NCBI GenBank assembly: GCA_014534415.1
Contig: JACVRM010000085.1
Location: 1-8,697, forward strand
From: Thermoleophilia bacterium
GTDB lineage: Bacteria > Actinomycetota > Thermoleophilia > Gaiellales > Gaiellaceae
Direction: 5' to 3'
Length of the DNA: 8,697 bases
Below the pieces are notes generated by a model, which was not told where the DNA came from, did no database searches, and worked only from the letters and a program-made list of their open reading frames with translations. Within the stretch, counting starts at the first letter, position 1, and each line of letters begins with the position of its first letter. Shown here one piece after another: positions 6,303-8,697 of the stretch. The position numbers and the translations under genes are program-made.

Positions 6303-6314
6303 GCGGCATAGACG
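6297..6314. promoter_or_regulatory. Palindromic operator box 2
   Basis: Box 2 is a second copy of box 1 with arms GTCTA and TAGAC and the same overall spacing. It starts 28 bp from box 1 and overlaps the -35 hexamer TAGACA. No further copies were noticed in the window. Confidence 0.7.
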
Positions 6315-6321
6315 ACGCTTC

Positions 6322-6798
6322 CTAGCCGCCGCCGCGCGAGCCGAGCATGCGAGCGGCGAGAACCGCCGCGTTACGCGAATTGTCGACGCCCACGCACGCG
6401 ACCGGGACGCCCGGAGGCATTTGCACGATGGCAAGCAGCGCGTCGAGTCCGTCGAGCACGCTCATCGTCGCGCGCAGCGGCACGCCGATGACCGGCAGCT
6501 CCGTGTGCGCGGCGAGGACGCCCGGCAGCGCGGCGGCAAGACCCGCGCCGGCGATGAGGACGCGCAAACCTCGCAACGAGGCCGCCGACGCGTACTCGGC
6601 TACCGCGCGCGGGTTTCGGTGCGCCGACAGGACGTTGAACTCCCACGATATGCCGTGCGCGTCGAGCTCCTCCATGGCCGCCTCCATCGCCGGGCGGTCC
6701 GAGTCGGAGCCGACGAGGATCCCGACGAGCGGTCCCTGCTCGGGGAATGCGTCCTCGACCGCCTGCGCCTGCGCCTCGGTGACGGGCTCAGTGGACAA
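6322..6798 (-). CDS. purE: PurE: 5-(carboxyamino)imidazole ribonucleotide mutase or AIR carboxylase
   Basis: Forms CAIR for PurC. The product is 158 aa from the TTG at 6798, near the usual 160-170. Class I enzymes use N5-CAIR made by PurK; class II enzymes carboxylate AIR directly with CO2. GSDSD (30-34) and SAHRNP (58-63, active-site His60) are intact, and LDGLDALLAIVQMPPGVPVA (115-134) is typical of bacterial PurE. The normal AHLPG motif is instead AALPG, with Ala90 exactly where the second conserved active-site His is expected, 30 residues after His60. The preceding GG is GL. No purK is in the window. The start is uncertain: TTG preceded by GGTGGGCG, overlapping purD by 11 nt, is the best candidate, since no ATG or GTG fits. 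Confidence 0.9.
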   Translation of the reverse strand: MSTEPVTEAQAQAVEDAFPEQGPLVGILVGSDSDRPAMEAAMEELDAHGISWEFNVLSAHRNPRAVAEYASAASLRGLRVLIAGAGLAAALPGVLAAHTELPVIGVPLRATMSVLDGLDALLAIVQMPPGVPVACVGVDNSRNAAVLAARMLGSRGGG

Positions 6799-7990
6799 CG
6801 CCCACCGCGCCGAGCGCGATGTCCCGGCGATAGCGCATGCCGTCGAAGTGAATCCGTCCGGCGGCGGCATACGCGCCGTCGCGGGCGTCCTCGAGCGTGT
6901 CCCCGACGGCGGTCACATTGAGGATGCGGCCCCCGTTCGTGATGAGCCGGCCGTCGCGCTCGGCTGTGCCGGCATGGAAGACGAGCGCGCCGGCCGCCTC
7001 GGCCTCGGCAATCCCGTCGATCGACGTACCCGTGTCGCCGCGCTCGGGATAGCTGCCGGCGGCGAGCACGATCGTCACCGCGGCGACGTTGCTCTCCGCG
7101 AGTTCCACGCCGCCGAGCTCGTGACGAGCCGCAGCGGCCAGCGCCTCGAGCAGGTCGTCTTCGAGACGCGGAAGCAGCGCCTGCGTCTCGGGGTCTCCGA
7201 ACCGGCAGTTGAACTCGAGCACGCGCGGCCCGTCGGCCGTCAGCATCACGCCGGCATAGAGCAGCCCGACGAACGGCGTTCCGCGCTGGGCGAGCTCGGC
7301 GGCGACCGGCCGATGGATCGCGTCGGCGAGGTCTTCGAGCTCGTGCCCCAGGCCGGGAACCGGTGAAAACGCGCCCATCCCACCGGTGTTCGGGCCGGTG
7401 TCGCCGTCGCCGACGCGCTTGTAGTCGCGCGCGGGGGCGAGCGGAACGACGTCATTGCGGGCCACGAGCGCGAAGACGGAGAGCTCCTCGCCTTCGAGCA
7501 GCTCCTCGGCGAACGCGTCGCGCGGTGCGGCGGCGAATGCCGCGTCGAGCTCCGCCTGCGTTTCGCAGACGAAGACGCCCTTTCCAGCGGCGAGGCCGTC
7601 AGCCTTCACGACGCAGGGCGGTTGCGGATCTGCGAGCAGGCGCGCAGTAGCGACGCGGGCCGCCCGCATGACGTCCTTGGCGAAGCGCTTCGAACCCTCG
7701 ATGCGAGCCGCCGCGGCACTCGGCCCGAAGACCGGAATGCCGGCGACCGCATCGGCCACGCCGCCGACGAGCGGCGCCTCGGGTCCCACGACGACGAGGT
7801 CCGGCGCGAGCCTGCGGGCGAGCGCGGCGAGCCCGTGCACGTCGTCGACGGCGACCGCGTGGCATTCGCCGAGTGAGGCGATGCCGGGGTTGCCGGGGGC
7901 GGCGTGCAGCTCGTCCAGGACGCGGCTGCGGGCCAGCTTCCAGGCGAGCGCGTGCTCGCGTCCGCCCGCGCCGACCAGCAGCACCCTCAC
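6788..7990 (-). CDS. purD: Phosphoribosylamine-glycine ligase (GAR synthetase)
   Basis: ATP-grasp enzyme that joins phosphoribosylamine and glycine to make GAR, step two of the pathway. The product is 400 aa from GTG at 7990. Visible blocks are VLLVGAGGREHALAWKL (3-19), the ATP-binding VKADGLAAGKGV (128-139), GDGDTGPNTGGMGAFSP (194-210), the metal-binding LEFNCRFGDPETQ (258-270) and TNGGRILNV (351-359). The segment before VKADG is about 15 residues shorter than in most PurD proteins, which are 420-430 aa. An in-frame GTG at 7999 exists, but 7990 fits better: the protein then begins exactly like its relatives, and a promoter TTCAAA, 18 bp, TAGAGT ends 7 nt upstream. purE follows with an 11-nt overlap, and a small gene of unknown function diverges. 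Confidence 0.96.
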   Translation of the reverse strand: MRVLLVGAGGREHALAWKLARSRVLDELHAAPGNPGIASLGECHAVAVDDVHGLAALARRLAPDLVVVGPEAPLVGGVADAVAGIPVFGPSAAAARIEGSKRFAKDVMRAARVATARLLADPQPPCVVKADGLAAGKGVFVCETQAELDAAFAAAPRDAFAEELLEGEELSVFALVARNDVVPLAPARDYKRVGDGDTGPNTGGMGAFSPVPGLGHELEDLADAIHRPVAAELAQRGTPFVGLLYAGVMLTADGPRVLEFNCRFGDPETQALLPRLEDDLLEALAAAARHELGGVELAESNVAAVTIVLAAGSYPERGDTGTSIDGIAEAEAAGALVFHAGTAERDGRLITNGGRILNVTAVGDTLEDARDGAYAAAGRIHFDGMRYRRDIALGAVGVVH

Positions 7991-7997
7991 GGCGGCC

Positions 7998-8027
7998 ACT
8001 CTACTCGCTGCCGTTTCGATGTTTGAA
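7998..8027 (-). promoter_or_regulatory. Promoter of purD (leaderless)
   Basis: On the minus strand, TTCAAA (8022-8027) and TAGAGT (7998-8003) are 18 bp apart, and the -10 ends 7 nt before the GTG at 7990. The hexamer overlaps the alternative GTG at 7999, which argues against that start. The -35 shares bases with a TTGAAA facing the opposite way. Confidence 0.5.
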
Positions 8028-8049
8028 AGCAGGCGTAGCCGCCCATCAT
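8023..8049 (+). promoter_or_regulatory. Possible promoter of the small plus-strand gene opposite purD
   Basis: TTGAAA (8023-8028) is followed after a short 15-bp spacer by CATCAT (8044-8049), which ends 6 nt before the GTG at 8056. The -10 match is poor and the spacer short. The position agrees with the leaderless pattern of the other genes. Confidence 0.25.
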
Positions 8050-8055
8050 CCCCGC

Positions 8056-8379
8056 GTGCAGTTCGAGCCCGGCATCGACCGCCACGAGTGGGAGAGCGAG
8101 TGGCAGGCGCTCGAGGAGGAGCTCGCCGATGCGCCCGCCGACGCGCTGCCCGAGGCGGCCGACCTCGTCGAGCGGATGCTCGTCGAGAGCGGTTACGACG
8201 TCGCCGACCCGGTCGCCCGCGAGGGCGAGGAGCGCGAGGTCGTCGCCGAGTACCTCGCCGCGCGGGAGATCGCGAACCGCGTCGAGGCGGGCGACGCAGT
8301 CGGTCCGGGCGACGTCGCGGCGGCGGTACGCGGGCTCACGGCGCTTCGCGACCACATCATCGAAGGCGACACCGCCTAG
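8056..8379 (+). CDS. Acidic, lysine-free protein of unknown function (107 aa)
   Basis: I do not recognise the family. The 107-aa product opens VQFEPGIDRHEWESEWQ and is rich in Ala, Glu and Asp: 27 acidic residues, 8 Arg and no Lys. It looks mostly helical, for instance EWQALEEELAD (15-25), LPEAADLVERMLVESGY (31-47) and EEREVVAEYLAAREIANRVEAGD (58-80). There is no signal peptide or membrane segment. Third codon positions are strongly GC, and no stop interrupts the frame. GTG at 8056 is preferred because upstream in-frame residues are Arg/Pro-rich and overlap purD. It diverges from purD and converges on purA with a 36-bp gap in which I see no clear terminator. A role connected to purines is only suggested by position. 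Confidence 0.75.
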   Translation: MQFEPGIDRHEWESEWQALEEELADAPADALPEAADLVERMLVESGYDVADPVAREGEEREVVAEYLAAREIANRVEAGDAVGPGDVAAAVRGLTALRDHIIEGDTA

Positions 8380-8415
8380 CAAAAGAGGACGCACCCTGTT
8401 CGCGAGTGGCCGTAC

Positions 8416-8697
8416 TCATGAGCGAGCGAGCGCCCGCTCGCGCTCGGCGCCCGTCCCGATCAGCGAGACCTCGACATCGACGTCCTGCTCGACGTACTCC
8501 ACGTAGCGCCGCGCGGCCGTGGGAAGGTCGTCGACATCGTCAATCGTGTCGAGCGGCTCGTTCCAGCCCTCCAGTACCTCGTAGACCGGCTCGGCGTGGT
8601 GGAAGTCCGACTGGTGCGCCGGGAAGTCGTCCGTCTCGCGGCCGCCCGGCAGGCGGTAGCGCGTGCAGACGGGAAGCTTCGCGAAGGCGGAAAGCAC
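8416..8697 (-). CDS. purA: Adenylosuccinate synthetase, C-terminal part (cut by window end)
   Basis: First step of the AMP branch: IMP, aspartate and GTP give adenylosuccinate, which PurB then splits. Only the last 93 residues are in the window; the frame is open through the right edge, so the start is outside. The piece matches the end of PurA: LPVCTRYRLPGG at 8-19, DDFPA (23-27), the AEPVYEVLEGWNEPLDTIDD stretch (35-54), then DLPTAARRYVEYVE (57-70) and VSLIGTGAERERAL (77-90). The GW after the PVYE motif and the LP..ARRYVE helix are strongly conserved in the family. The final segment contains a small GCGAGC/GCTCGC inverted repeat (8426-8441) that is probably codon-driven. Confidence 0.9.
   Translation of the reverse strand: MLSAFAKLPVCTRYRLPGGRETDDFPAHQSDFHHAEPVYEVLEGWNEPLDTIDDVDDLPTAARRYVEYVEQDVDVEVSLIGTGAERERALARS

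Noticed and set aside
8426..8441. GCGAGC/GCTCGC hairpin as purA terminator
   Set aside because: It lies inside the last purA codons, has a short stem and no T-run; it is probably a by-product of Ala/Arg/Glu codons.
1..8697. CRISPR array, insertion sequence, prophage or mobile element
   Set aside because: No direct-repeat array, transposase, integrase or terminal repeats were seen; gene content is ordinary core metabolism.

Overview
The window reads as chromosomal DNA from a very GC-rich bacterium. Coding frames have strongly GC-biased third positions, GTG and TTG starts are common, and genes are tightly packed. The PurC, PurE and ClpC-like sequences look actinobacterial, perhaps a deep lineage such as Thermoleophilia; that placement is an impression from sequence style, since no marker gene is present.

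Most of the window is a purine biosynthesis cluster on the minus strand. In transcription order (right to left) it holds purA (C-terminal end only), purD, purE, a gene for a helix-turn-helix protein carrying two ClpC-type N-domains, purB, purC, purS, purQ, and then a YihY/BrkB-family membrane protein. purD/purE, purB/purC, purC/purS and purS/purQ overlap by 4-11 nt and are probably translationally coupled. Together these enzymes cover GAR synthesis (PurD), part of FGAM synthase (PurS, PurQ), AIR carboxylation (PurE), SAICAR synthesis (PurC), both adenylosuccinate lyase steps (PurB) and the first AMP-branch step (PurA). purL, purF, purM, purN, purK and purH are not in the window.

The left end holds a Y-family DNA polymerase IV gene (dinB, minus strand). 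Divergent from it is a small plus-strand gene of unknown function whose 3' end overlaps that of the BrkB gene by 89 nt. On the right, a second small plus-strand gene encodes a lysine-free acidic protein and lies between purD (divergent) and purA (convergent).

The most interesting element is the 57-bp gap between purE and the HTH/Clp-N gene. It holds a good sigma-70-type promoter (TAGACA, 17 bp, TACGCT) in which both hexamers are embedded in two copies of one 18-bp palindromic box. This is what an autoregulated HTH repressor gene would look like, placed in the middle of a purine operon and able to control purB-C-S-Q downstream. Two further points stand out. PurE has Ala in place of the His of the class I AHLPG motif. 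In addition, TANNNT hexamers end 6-7 nt before the start codons of dinB, the small plus-strand gene, brkB, purB and purD, suggesting leaderless mRNAs.
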